Source: Callaeas wilsoni
Lineage: Eukaryota > Chordata > Aves > Passeriformes > Callaeidae
Length of the DNA stretch: 64,000 bases
Assembly (NCBI GenBank): GCA_013398955.1
Contig: VWPU01010352.1
Coordinates: 1 to 64,000 of the forward strand
Direction of reading: 5' to 3'
This document shows, one piece after another, positions 48,331-61,290 of the stretch; position 1 is the stretch's first letter, and every line of letters begins with the position of its first letter. A model generated the notes under the pieces. It saw nothing but the letters and a program-made list of their open reading frames with translations, ran no database searches and was not told the DNA's origin. The position numbers and the translations under genes were made by a program.

Positions 48331-50017
48331 CACAAATGTAAACTATTTTCTTGGTAGTGTTTTTGCCCAGTTGTGGACTGCCACCTTCTCTGAGAAGGAG
48401 GAGATATTGGCACTGTAGCACTATGGACTTGTGCATTCTCTCTCAGTTGCCATTGTAGGACAGGCTTCCAGAGGGCTGTAATTACTGCTGCTCCAAAAAT
48501 GAAGACAACAGAAAGGGGCAAGATGTGGGGTCAGCATGGCACCAAGGCTGTGTCAATCCTCCTGCTCCCTCTCTTCCCACCCACTTGGACAACAGACCAC
48601 ACTATGAGAAATATCATCCCTCCCTCAGCTCACATGCTCAAGGCAGAAGCCTGTTTCAGGATGTGCATTGACCAGGTGTTTGGCTTCCAGTCTTTGTAGA
48701 GCAGTCCCAGAAAGTGTTGGCTCAGCTGTAGCCTACATGGCTAAGGAAGGTGAGGATCTTCATGCTTTGCATTTCAGGGATGATGGATAGATACCCCATC
48801 CCATTGCTGAGTCTGGGTTCGAATAGGGAGAACATCCAGCTGTGCCTCTTTCCCTTATTCATGGGAAATTTAAGCTACTTCTCTGAATTCCTTAATATTT
48901 ATAATCCCTTCATCAAAGATTTACTGGGTGGGGTTTGCCTGCTGTGGGAGGTGAAAGAAAGACCAAGGAAATGATTCAGTACCCTCTCAGCCTCATAACC
49001 CTTCAGACTAGGATGCAGTTGAATTTCTGAATGACCTATTTATCAGTAAAGTGTCAGTAGGAATTGATGAAACCTTAAAAGCCGCAGTTAAGCAGCATGC
49101 AGCATAAGGATGGAGAGCAGAAGAAGCTGTGTGCATTGTGCTATTAAGAAGAAAGCATGCTACTAGCAATAGTCATCCCTTTTAATTCAGATAACACCTG
49201 TGAGGAATATTTAAATCACATTTAGTCTGAGATTAAAAAAAGAAAAAAATTGACTTAATAAGAAGGCACCATGAGACACCATGGTGAGAACAGACCAAAA
49301 TAGACTTATGACACAAAACCGTTTTTGAAGCATCACTCTGTGCAGTGGTATATTATCAACAGAGCAGATGAATAACTAAAATCCAATCTTGCTGGCTTGA
49401 TTTTGTTACATTTAAGACTATTATTATGGCAGCAAACGTCTAATTTTTACTTCTTTATTAAAATTCTTCGTAATGATTATTATGGCCCCATCAATAATAA
49501 AGAGCGTAGTCTGCGTGTATGCACTCATGCGTGCCCAAAGTTATATGCAATTTTCAGCATATATTGTGGAGTCCTACCGCTTGTGCCTGCCTGCACAGTC
49601 CTGTGTAACTATTAGTTTTTGCTTCCCACTCCTTCTTGCTTTTGAGATTACTTGAATTTCCTCACTGTTTATCCTGAGTACAGTAAAGATCATGTATCTT
49701 ATACAAACCTCCCAGCAACAAGCTCAGTAAATCCACAGAAAAAGAAATGGTAAAAAAAGAAGGAGAAAAACAAGGTGAATGTAGAGGGAATTGAGCCTTG
49801 TTATCAGTGTCTTGTTTCATGTGTCATCAGGTAATGAATGTACAATCTGCTGTACTATGTAAGCACAGGGTGTTAAAAGAATTTACTGTATATGAAGTGA
49901 GGTTTAGAGTTGTTATCAGTAGTGCTCCATCTGAAACAACACTGTAATAGCAGCTAAAACAGTGTATATAGACATCAGACATACACAGATAAAAGTGCAC
50001 ACATATATTATAAATTG
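48331..50017. other. Unique non-coding DNA
   Basis: No gene, RNA or mobile element is recognised. The ORFs (60-75 codons) are not recognised. Confidence 0.5.
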
Positions 50018-50198
50018 TAGAATCATTGAGTCATAGAATGGCTTGAGTTGGAAGAGACCTTAAAGCTCAGCTTGTTCCAACTACTCAGCCTTGGGCAGGG
50101 ACACCTAGACCAGGCTGCTCAGAGCCCCATCCAACCTGGCCTTGAACACTTCCAGGAATGAGGCAGCCACAACTTCTCTGGGCAACCTGTTTTAGTGA
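50018..50198 (-). mobile_element. CR1 LINE 3' fragment
   Basis: Antisense CR1: GTAGAATCATTGAGTCATAG, AATGGCTTGAGTTGGAAGAG, ACCTTAAAGCTCAGC, GGGCAGGGACACCTAGACCA, GGCTGCTCAGAGCCCCATCC, AACCTGGCCTTGAACACTTC, CTCTGGGCAACCTGTTTTAG. It is about 180 bp, 5'-truncated and non-coding. Confidence 0.95.
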
Positions 50199-53100
50199 CG
50201 TCCACATACACACAGAGATATACACAGAAATTTACATCAGTGATATTTAAATACCTCTCCCTTTTCCAGAGCTCCCTCTGGAAGAAGAGTGATTTTTCTA
50301 TGCATATTATTAATGAGTTGAACCCTGTAATTACTTTAGTTGCTTGCAGAGCTTTGAGAACTTCTGAAGACTTGCATGGCAAGCAAGCTCCCAAAGAAAA
50401 AAATGTAGCTCTCCAGACTGAATGACCTCCATGAGCCTGGGGTGGTGAGCATCACTAGAGAAATGCAGGGGGAAATTTCTGCTAACAGAAAGGAAAAGAA
50501 ACTGTTCACCAAGGAAGAGAAGATAAAAATCAGAGCAATGAGGAGAAAAACAAGCATGTTGTGTCTTAATTCTGTTGCTTGGAGGCCCCCCTGTCCCTGT
50601 CCTTAGTCAAGCCAGTTGTGTGTGGCAGGAGCACTGCAGATGGAGCACACACGCGGCCTTATCAGCTTAAAGGAGAGAACAGCCCACGGGGCAGAACTGT
50701 TCTTACTTAGTGGAAGGAAAACTTTTGAGATAGTTATTGAAATAAACACAAAACTCCTGAGACCCTTGCAGGAAAAGATAATTTTTTGGTGGGTCATGAA
50801 GCACAATGGCAGATATTCTCTACAAATAGTGAGGCAGCTGTGCCAGGCTTTTGGCAGGTAGCAGCAATCACTGTGAATTTAAAACAAAAACTGCAGCAAA
50901 AGACAACTAAAACCACAATGATAGAACAGGACAATTTTTTTCAACTGCTCATAATCTTTCAGCATCACATGAGAGATGAGGTCAATGGTTTGGCATTTCT
51001 GCTTTTCTTGTCTTTCCTTGTTCACAGTCACTATCTTGCTCAATAAGAGATGATTTCTAAAAAAAGAAAAAATAGAGAGAAGAAAGGCCAATTGCTGGCT
51101 TTGGAGCCATCACATGATAGTTTTAGCTCAGTGTATAGATCTCTAAATAAATTCCAGCACTGGTCAAACCCTGGGCTATGGAATGTAATTTACTGAATAT
51201 TTCCTTTAAGTGGCTACCTTTTAAGACCTCTGAGAAAAGCCACAGACACATGAAGCCACAGATCATGTGTAGAAAATCATTCTTTTTTCTTGCATGAATC
51301 TGTATGGCATGGCTTACTATGCTCAGCATCATCTAGATCAGTGCTTCTCTTGTTTTTTTTCTAAACGAAACTATCATTTATTAGTTAAAAAACTACTCAT
51401 ACATCATCTTTTATAGTTTCTCATAGTTTTATTTTTAATATTCTAGTTTCTGAATCCTTGTTTGTATTTTCTGCTGAGCTTTTTAATTTATTATTATTTA
51501 ATTTGTGATATTGTTTGCTTGCTCACCCACGTGTGTAGGAATACTTTTATATGGGACAAAAATGTAAGGTTCTAATGCCATTTTTCAGACTCCATCTCAG
51601 GTCTTACAAACTGATGGCAGTGTAGAGAGCACACACTGAGAAACTGATAAATGTCAGCTGCTTGAGAACAAGAGATTCTCTTATCTTCAGAAAGGACTTA
51701 GGGAATAATTTTATGTCTATGTAGCCTGGAACATGGGGTGGAAAACTTGTGGTATCTTGTAATAATAATATATGTCCTAAGAGGTGACACGTGTCCAATA
51801 GCAAGCACGATCAGTTCGTGACCTGGGCTGAGTGTCATTGCAGTGTCAGATAAGACAGAACAGGTGACTACTCCCACCAGAAATGTGCTAACAAAGTAGA
51901 AAAAGTCATCCTCTACCCGGGTCATCTCGTCGGCATGTGACAGGTCCATGCAGTGTCCCCAGAGGATGTGCTTGCAGAACATAGTTCAAGGAAATCTATC
52001 AGCTTATGTTTCTGTTCAAATACAAGGAGTAGAGAGGTGAGGCAGCTATAAGCAAAATAAAGGAGGAAGACAATCCCTGGTAAATGGAGAGATAGGAAGT
52101 GCATTCTCTAGCAGTGGTTATGTTTTATTTTGAAAATATGTTTCATCCTTGACAGTGTATTCTGTTTGCGTGGCAAAGAGAAGATGGCCACAAAAACCTT
52201 TTGGAGTTATCTAAGTCTTTCTTCCCAATAGGCTATTTTCTTCAAAAACTTCCTGCTTATCACTATCTAGTCTACTCTAAAAGTATATATTTCTTTTTCA
52301 GAGCAATTTTATGAGTTCCAGAAATAAGGAGAAAAGATACTGCTCTGAATTTCTCCTTTTACAATTTTCAGATGCTCAACACTCAGAAGAGCTGTTTAGT
52401 GCCTCCATATCTTCAGCTCCTCTGGGACAAAAGGAAATCACATCATGACACTTGTTCTTTTGCTGAAAAAATAGCTCATTTTTGCTGAAAATGTGCTGCA
52501 TCTGGCCCTCACAACCAGAGCAGTATCCAAAGGAAACCGATCATTTTGGCTGAAAATGTCTGGGGTTTCCACCTTCTGGAATCAGATCCATTCCATGCCA
52601 TTGCTTACAAGACTTTTTGTTAATCATATAATTTCATTGATTCCCTTAACCATGGATGGCTTTGCATAATTCTGTGAGTCACTGTATGAGACACAGATCC
52701 ATATTAAACATTTAGATCATGACCTTCAACATCTGATTTCATTTCAGACATAGCCTGGAAAGATGTCATTACTGGCAATCTTTTCAAATCTTTCTGGTGA
52801 ATATTCACCAGAAATTTGCTGAGACTTTTGACACAAAAAACCCACCTTACACATGAGTATCCACTTCTTACAATAGCTATTCTCACAATACTTTGAAAAT
52901 GAAGCACTCAAGGTAAATAATCTTCTTCAGAAATAGGCTGCCCTGAATCATCTTGCATTAATCACAGAGTAAGAGAACATGCAGCAGATATGGCTGTAAT
53001 AGGGCAATGCCCTGGCTCTGAAATGAGTGTCATCCCCCCAGATTCTCCAGTCCTATCATACTCTCTAGAATCCTATCAAAAACACAACTCTAGTGGTTTT

Positions 53101-56100
53101 CAGGGATTTTCATGTGAGAAGAGATACACAACAATTTGGCACCGCGTTCTGCAGTAAAATACTTGTTCCATAAAGACATAAAGAATGAGCAAGCACATAG
53201 CATTCAGAAAATAAATACCTTAAAAAACACAAAGTCCATATATCTGGCTTTATTATTTTCCTTTAAGTCTATCCACATCTGTGGCATTTCAATCATCTCG
53301 CAGTAACTCTACTCAGCTAGAGAACATAACCAAAAATTAAGACCAGACTCTTTAGTTTACAAAAAAAAAACCCCATGCATTACTGTCAGTGTCAGAATAA
53401 CATAACGGAATAAAAAACACCAATAATGATCAAAATCTAAAGCCAGATTTCCAAGCCACATTGTCCTAATGCATGTGTTTGAGGTCCTCTCTAACAGAAA
53501 CCATTCTCTTCTCTGGTGTTTATCTGGTTGCCCCAGCTCAAGTTTGACCACAAATTCAAACCAGTGCCACAGTTCAGAATGTATTCCCACCAGTTACATT
53601 CACAAAAAAACACTTATTCAAAACATATACACATATAGACACAACTGCCCACCCAGATCAGCAACAGCAGTGAACCTGACTCAAAATGACAAAAGATGAT
53701 TGATTGTCCTTCAGCTGATGAACTTAGAGGAAAAACAGATCTAGATACATGGATAGTTACTTTGGCATGCAATGTGCGCTGTATATTGCTTTTTAAAAGG
53801 GGGACACCAGTTTCTAGCATTTTCTAATTCAGATATTATCTCTAGTTACAAAAAGAGATTACAACCTTAATTATTCTCTTTTAGAAAAAGAGAACTTCTT
53901 TTTAATTTTTCCTTTAGCCTTGTTAAGTATAAGAGAGGACTTCTCAATTTGCTGAGGTACTTTGTATTATTGCAGATTTTGTTTTCTTTACAAATAATAC
54001 TTTTAAGCATATACCTAGCATTTCAGTTTTGTAAAACCATGGATACCAGAAAGTTTCTCCTCTTTCAAGAAGTTACTTGACATCCTTTTTTTCCTTTTAT
54101 TCAAATAAATGTTCAGATAATTCATAAATTTTGTCACAGCTACTATTTTCATTAATAACACAGACTGCTTAATAAGAAAAATCTGTAATTAGTCTTTATT
54201 GCATCATAATTATTAGAATACAAACTGTCAGATTCATTCTTCATCAATGTCAGTGACTGGAAAAGAAGATTTGCAGAGATCATGGTATTGTTCAGCTATC
54301 ACAGCTATAAGCACTGAAAAAGGACCTGAGCAGTCTGAGTGTGGAAGTCTCAAGACTCAAAAGACTTTATTATAACCACGAAATTTTCACCCTGATTAGA
54401 GTCCACGGTACCAACTTCCACCATTTAGTTTATCATACTTTGCTGAAGGAGTGATATAATGGAAGTTCATTGGATCTCATATCCTCTCAGAGGCAGCTCG
54501 CAATAGCTATTTGTTATTATGTAAACGTGGACTCAACTCTCCTAATTATTGATGGCAGTATCCAAAAAGATTTGGGTTCAATTGCTATTAGGGTCCACAA
54601 TCAAGTGTTAATCCTAACTGCTTGAAACTTCAGACTGGAAGGAAATGTAATGTGAAAGATTGCTCGTGGTGAGATTTTTCACATTTCTGCTTCTGTCCAT
54701 GGCCAAAATTAACATTAAAACAGCTTTTCTCATAGTATTTTGGCACTTCCAGCTCTGATCACAGGCAAAATACTAAAAGTTAAAAGTAATTTTTGAAACA
54801 AGTTGCAGAATCTTAAATAACATTTGGCTCTAGCAAAAGAATAGAAATTTAAGGCTTTGTCTTTCCCTTTCTTTCCTGTTTTTTCTCTTGCTCTCTGTCT
54901 CCCCATGACCCAAGTTCCTTTAATGCTTCTCAAAGTTGTTTAAATGCTGCTATTACCATAAAGCTCAGTTCATCAAGGTGAGGAAGCAAGTGCCTGCGAT
55001 TCAATATGTAAATTATTTCATTGCCTTTGAAGAAATATTAATATCCTTAAAAAAAACATGTGCCCTGCTGAACTGGGCCTTATTTGGGCTCTGCAATGAA
55101 TTCTGTTAATAGAATTAATCCTTTTTTAACTATCGGTCTGGTAGCAAGTATCCCAGCTAAGTGCTAGTGTCATTTGACTAGCCTAGCACTTACCTAAGTT
55201 ACTTTTTTGCCCTAAAGATCTAGTAAGGTTTCTTGTGCTTCCAGTCTGGAAAAACTTTCTCTCTTGGTCACATCTTTATCAGAAGAGGAAACTAAAGCCT
55301 CATTGTCACACACTATGAAAATTTACTGAGCTCATGTAAACATTGGTGAAAGCTTGTATGAAATTTCCCCAAGTGCCTTCAGGCAAAATTTGCAAGGCTA
55401 CGTCTAGTAGAATAATTGTGTGGTCTGAAACAGTCAGTCTGATTTTCCCTGGAGCAACATGGAGGACATTCATATAAACTGCTCTGCCAGAGCAGCAGAG
55501 GAGTCAGTAACTTCTAGGAGGAGGGCAGCTGAGGACAGAGATTTCTACAAACCAGCACATTTGGAAACGGAAGAAGATATCTGTCCACATTCCTTATTTC
55601 ACTTTTCTAAAATGACAAGACTAGGTGTTCTCACCTCAAAAGGATACAGTAAGAATACATTAAGAAGACAAAATTCTGTGACACTGTGGAAGCAACATGG
55701 GTACCCAAGATAGGGGATGATTTTAATTATATTCTCCAAAACTATTAACATGTAAGTGTACAATGTAGGGAGTCCTAATATGCTGTAAACATCTTTGTTG
55801 AAAAGCAGTATTTAAAAATAAAACACAAAAACACTGTAAATCTCTGCAAAAATTTTCTGACAAAATGTTTTTTATTAGAGTATAGTAACTTGTTGAAAAA
55901 AGTATCAGACTGACAGTTCTGGAAATGTCTCTGTCTGCCCACAAAAAATGTACTGCTCAGGGAGCAGGAATAAAAGCTTCAACAGCAATGTTCCTAAGCT
56001 CTGATCTGAAGGGACTACCATCAGCCCATTATAGTCCTTGGCTGGTGACAAGGGTGCCAATTAGTACTGCCAAGTGCAATGATGGCTTTTCTGATGTGGA

Positions 56101-57388
56101 TGCCTCACTGCTGGAAACTCGAACCATGAAACTCATTTCCAATAGCCCATTGAAGAGCCATCAGATGGTAACAACTTTTAGTCACAGACTTAGACTGCCA
56201 TTGTACTGACAATACAGAAATAAAAGACTCTACATCATATTACCAATCCCAGAGCAATCCAGCTACCCCTCCATTGTATTTCTAGGAAAGACAGACCTTA
56301 CAGAGATTCACTGAGAAATCATAAAAAAGAATGCGACTGAAACTCTTTCTTCCTTTCTCAGATTGCCCTGTTCAATCCTCATTTTAATTAGCTTTAAATA
56401 CTTATAAATACTGCGTAGGTGTAATGAAGGGTAAAGAATGGTAGAGACACACTGAAATATGAATTCTTTCATTTCCATCTTAGCATTTATTTTCATGTGA
56501 TTTAAAGGTATTATTGTAACACCTTTCTGAAGTGCAATAAAATGAAAAAAACTGGTGACTTTATTCCAATTTCTAAGTAAATCATCACAGCCCCCAAAAC
56601 ACATCATCAACATGCAATTTCCTCCCTCACAGGCTGGTCAGGGACACTAAGTCTTTAAGAAGAACAAAGTATTCTCCAGACATAAGAATAATTGGAGTGA
56701 CAAACTGTCAAGGGCCACGAACCTTACAATGTTGTATCATATCATTTATAGCCATGTTTTACCATATGCCTTAAGAGAAAAAGTTATTTGACTACATGAA
56801 AAAGATTTTCATGAAGATAAATTACCTTCTGTATGAAGCTATGTATGCATATGTATCTACACAAGTATGTGTATTTGTGTGTGGTTTATGGGCACATGAG
56901 ACAGAGATTCTTTATCTTTTGTTTCATTCATATATGTATATATGTAAACCTTAGAGGTACTCCAAATTGGGAGTAATTTCATATGTGCTTTCCCATTAGT
57001 TCAGATGAAGGTGACCATTCATGCATTTTAGCAGGAATATAACTTGGCAAAATAACACCTTGAAGCACCTTTTGCTTGTTTTAAACACATCCATGTCACA
57101 TAAACACATGTAATGAGAAGTAATGAAAAATGCTCTGTGTGTAAGTGTTTTTTCAATTCTTCCCTGCCTACTATTAGTCAGATTTTTTTTTTTTTTAACA
57201 GATAAATCATATTATGTGAAACCATTCAGGATTTACAAAGGTTGTTTTTTCCTTGGGTATAAAAAATTGCAGTATGAAGTCTGTTTATCATTGTATATTA
57301 CTTTCAGATGTCTCAAGTAAATAAATACTCAAAATGTACTCACCTAAAGTAAGAAAAGGTTTCTAGGCCACAAAGATTTAGGAACATA
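50199..57388. other. Unique AT-rich non-coding DNA
   Basis: More than 7 kb without a recognisable gene or mobile element. Only short simple-sequence tracts are visible (for example T14 at 57183-57196 and TATATG repeats near 56927-56945). ORFs reach 101 codons and none has a known domain. Confidence 0.5.
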
Positions 57389-58830
57389 AATCGTAGAATT
57401 GTTTCGTTTTGAAAAGACCTTTAAGCTCAACAATTAACCCAACACTGCCAAGTCTACCACTAAACTATGCCCCACACTGACAGATCTTTTCAATGCCTCC
57501 ACAGATGGTGACAACCTCTTCCCTGAGCAGTGTTTCAATGCCTGACAACTTTCTCCATTAAGAAATTTTTTCTAATATCAAATGTAAACCTCCCCTGGCA
57601 TCACTTGAGGCTATTTCCTCTCACCCTATAGCTTATTACTTGGGTAAAGAGAACATCCCCACCTTGCTACAGTCTCTTTTCAGGTAGCTGTAGAGAGTGG
57701 TAACGTCTCCCCTGACACACGGGGGACAATCACGGCCCTAACACCATTGGTTATACTGTCTGATACAAGCCACGACACCATTGGCTTTCTTGGCCACCTG
57801 GGCACAGGCTGGCTCATGTTCAGCTGCTGTTGATCAGCACCCCCAGGTCCGTTCCTGCCAGGCACTTTCCCATCACTCTTCCTCAGCCCATAGCACTGCT
57901 TGGGGAAGTCGTGACCCAAGTGCAGGACCTGGCACTTCACCCTGTTGAACCTCATACGGTTGGCCTTAGCCCATCAATCCAGCCTGTCCAGATCCCTCTG
58001 CAGACCCTTCTTACCCTCCAGCAGATCAACATTCTCACCCACCCTGGTGTCCTTGGCAAACTGACTGAGGGTGCCCCTGATCCCCTCAAGATATAAAACA
58101 GGACTGGCCCCAATACCAAGACCTAGCAACCATCCACCAGCTGGCTGTGACTCCGTTCCCCACCACTCTGGGCCCAGCCATTCAGACAGCCTTTTTACCC
58201 AGTGAAAAGTGCATGAACAGCCAGTGTCTCCAGGAAAATGCTGTGGGAAATGGTGTAAAGGCCTTCAGTAATGTTCAGGTAGACAAATCCACAGTCTTTC
58301 TCTCACCCACCAAGAGGGTCCCCTTGCCATAGCAGATCAGGCTGACCAAGCAGGACCTTTCTTTCAGAAAGCCAGGCCGTCTGGGCCTGGTCCCCTGGTA
58401 GCCCTGTACGTGTTGCAGGATGACACCAAGATGATCGGCTCCTCAACCTTCCCCATCACCAACGTCAGGCTTACAGGCCTGGGTCCCATTTTCTGGATAG
58501 GCATCACAGTGGCTAAGCTCCAGTCAAGTGGGCCCTCCCCAGTTAACCAGGACTGGTAAATGAAGGAGAGTGGCCTGGCGAGCCCTTCCACCAGCTCCCT
58601 CAGCACCACTGAGTGAATCCCGTCTGGGACCATAGGCTTGTTTGTGTCTGCGTGACGGCCGCTGACCATTTCTGCCTTGGATTATGGAGCTGCCTTCTGC
58701 TCCCTGTCCCTGCCCCTGTCTTCCAGCCCAGGGGCTGGGTACCTGAAGAACAATTGGTCTTACTGTTAAAGACCAAAGCAAAGAAGTCATTAAGTACCTC
58801 AGCCTTTTCCCTAGCCTTTGTCATTAAAGC
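57389..58830 (-). mobile_element. CR1 LINE, 5'-truncated and internally deleted, about 1.4 kb
   Basis: This is the largest mobile element here. Its 3' end is at the left (AATCGTAGAATTGTTTCG, then AACTATGCCCCACACTGACA and GAAATTTTTTCTAATATC). ORF2 sequence extends rightwards and stops near 58830 (CTCAGCCTTTTCCCTAGCC). Compared with a typical CR1 of this type, about 0.2 kb is missing near 57718-57722, where GTCTCCCCTGACACACG joins directly to GGGGACAATCAC. Smaller deletions are present, for instance near 58087. Stops and frameshifts break the coding frame. Confidence 0.93.
57700..58830 (-). pseudogene. CR1 ORF2 reverse transcriptase remnant
   Basis: Read on the minus strand, the ORF2 protein falls into several frames. 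About 58600-58830 gives EKAEVLNDFFALVFNSKT, the stretch before the RT domain. About 58364-58669 gives VPDGIHSVVLRELVEGLARP and RPVSLTLVMGKV, the RT N-terminal blocks. At 58049-58060 the catalytic block normally reading F-A-D-D reads F-A-K-D, so one metal-binding Asp is lost. About 57850-57955 gives MRFNRVKCQVLHLGHD. Frameshifts, stops and deletions join these pieces, and the endonuclease domain is absent (5' truncation). No activity is expected. Confidence 0.88.
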
Positions 58831-61171
58831 AGTTAAAAATAAAAAATGTTCATGACAAGGAATTTGGAAATAAAAGAGGGAAGAGCACATTTTCAAACAA
58901 CTCAGTCTGTCAGACAATTTCTGGAAGTCAGACAATTACCATTTGGTTGTACAATAAAGCCCACAGATGAATAAGTGTATTCATTAGAGCAATTTCATTG
59001 CTGCCCTGGCATGCAACCTGATCCTGAGACTCTCATAACTGATAGGACAAATAGTGTTAAATTACACTCCACTCAAAGCCTCTAAGCCATCAAAGCCTTT
59101 TTTTTTTGCAACAAGCACAAAAAAAGATCAAAAATATTTGTACTTGCTGAAAAATGCACTGTTCTCTTTTTTTCACCAAATACATCTTTATCAAAGAATG
59201 AATCAACTCAGCATTCAGGTATACAATCACTCTAGGAAACACTCTTTTCAGTATTAGCTCCTGATTCACAATGAAACTCACACAACATATTTTTGAGCCT
59301 TAAAGTTTTCCACTGAGGAATTTTGTTTATGTGGAGCTCAGATGCAAAACCAAGGTCCAAGTATAAGATGTCAATGGAAAGTCTACCAGAAAAAGTAAGG
59401 AGAAAAAATCATGATCTGTGAGCACAAATCCAAGCTCTTTCCTAGGCAGAATGGGTGTCTGAATCCTAAGACCATAGCAATTTAGGTTTTGGGCTGGTAT
59501 GTGTGATGAAATGTGTTCTAATCTGTCCTGTTGTACTCTATTATTCTATCACAGAGTGATTTTCCTTGGTTTTGTGGAATGAATCACATTGGCCCTCAGA
59601 ATTCCACCCCCAGTCAATCCAAGCTGTAAAGGAAACAGGATGTTTAATATTTATACCTCTATTAATTTTCAGGGGAGTTAAGAGAATCAGAACCAGAAGA
59701 TTTCAAAAAACATCTCTTGCACAGAATTGATTGTTAAAACAGGTTGACCTTTTAAAGAAGCAGACTTATTAATAATGGACTAGACTACAGGACATATTTT
59801 CCCATCTCCTTATGTGTCTATACGCTATAAAGCAGAGGTATATGCACCACTAATGTTTCCCTACACACAACAATATGCAAAAACTCAGCAGATCACCAAC
59901 TTCTTCAGAGTAGAAAAGGCAAGTGCTACTCAGAGCAATGCCTCCTTGTGCCCATGAAGACCACCTGGCTCAGAACTAGAAGTCACAGCTGGCTTCAGAC
60001 TTAGCAGAATCCTCTGTCTTTGCTGCCAGTTTTGAAGTACTTGAAGTCTGGGGACTTGCTTTAATTTTTGTAGAAATTTTGACATATTTGAAAATATGTA
60101 AAACCATATGCAGTTTGTGTCCAGATAAATAGAGGTCACTTTTACTGTGTGTTGGCCACTGACATCACTACAGCAGAACATCACACCAGAGAGCATGAGG
60201 TTGCAATCTGACAATAAATTTTCACATATACATTCATTGTAGTATCAGCATTCATCATGGCATCAGGTTTTTCAGACATTTGCGATTTGTGAGAATACAT
60301 CAGCTAAATTAAGAGATGCCACTAGAATAGTCTGTGGTTATTTAAAATATTTACCATTCACTACAGGCAAGGCTTCTTAAAATTAAGCCACAACATTTTT
60401 CAGATTTGAAGATGTGGCTTAAAAGGAGTTGATTCACTTCTTACACTTTCATTTTTTAGGGATTTTACATTTTTGGAAATGGTACTATTTTTATCTGGAT
60501 AAGCAAATGCATGATTTTTTATTTTTCCCCTCGGCAAAAGTCACAGCCTGCAAAGACTTGATTTTGAAGCAGATTTTTTTTTCTCTGTCTCATATTTTGT
60601 CAAACTGTTTTTTTCTTTTAGAGGGGTGTGAATGTTGCTCTCCTCTAGGCACACAATTTTAGAGTGCTGTGTGTCAGGTGGACAAAAAATTAAGACACTA
60701 AGGGCAGACCTTGAAGTACACTTAATTTGTGCAGACAAATTGGGGGTGGTGACTGCAGCTTTTCTCACTTTCTCTTGCTGCAAACGCACCAATATTCAAA
60801 AGAACAGAGTGCAATGTTTTGGGTGCAGGACAGACAATCTGAAATGTGTCCCCATATGTATGAGAAGTACTTTGCAGATGTCTGAATCTTTTCTATTTAC
60901 ATGACAGATTGTAGAGACTCCGAAGAAGCTGTTGCTCTCATTTTCATGCAATCTTTGCAATCTTTCCCTTTTTCTTCCCTATTTTACTATTTACTTTAAA
61001 AATCCTTCATTAACATAACTGGTTCTTCAACACTGTATCTGTACACTGCTTGAGACGATCCCACACCCTGCAGAGCTTGTGGTTGAGGCCAGGTGGGGCT
61101 AAGAATCCTGAGCACATTGTTTTAGTGGCTTCTCTCATTGCAAAGCCTTGTTTCTACTGTTGGGTTTACCC
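58831..61171. other. Unique AT-rich non-coding DNA
   Basis: No gene or mobile element is recognised. The ORFs (60-94 codons) are not recognised. Confidence 0.5.
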
Positions 61172-61290
61172 TTATGTAGCACCTCTCTGAGCAAAAGATG
61201 TATTATTCCCATTTTGTAGAAGAGGAATTGAATCATGGGATTGCTTCCTTGCAGTTATGGAGGAAGTATGAGGCTAAAGAACTATTTCAC
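61172..61290 (+). repeat. MIR-like ancient SINE (tentative)
   Basis: TATGTAGCACCTCTCTGAGC, then TATTATTCCCATTTTGTAGA, AGAGGAATTGAATCATGGGA, TTGCTTCCTTGCAGTTATGG and AGGAAGTATGAGGC follow the order of the MIR 3' half (TTATCCCCATTTTACAGATG, AGGAAACTGAGG, GACTTGCCCAAGGTCAC). Confidence 0.55.
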
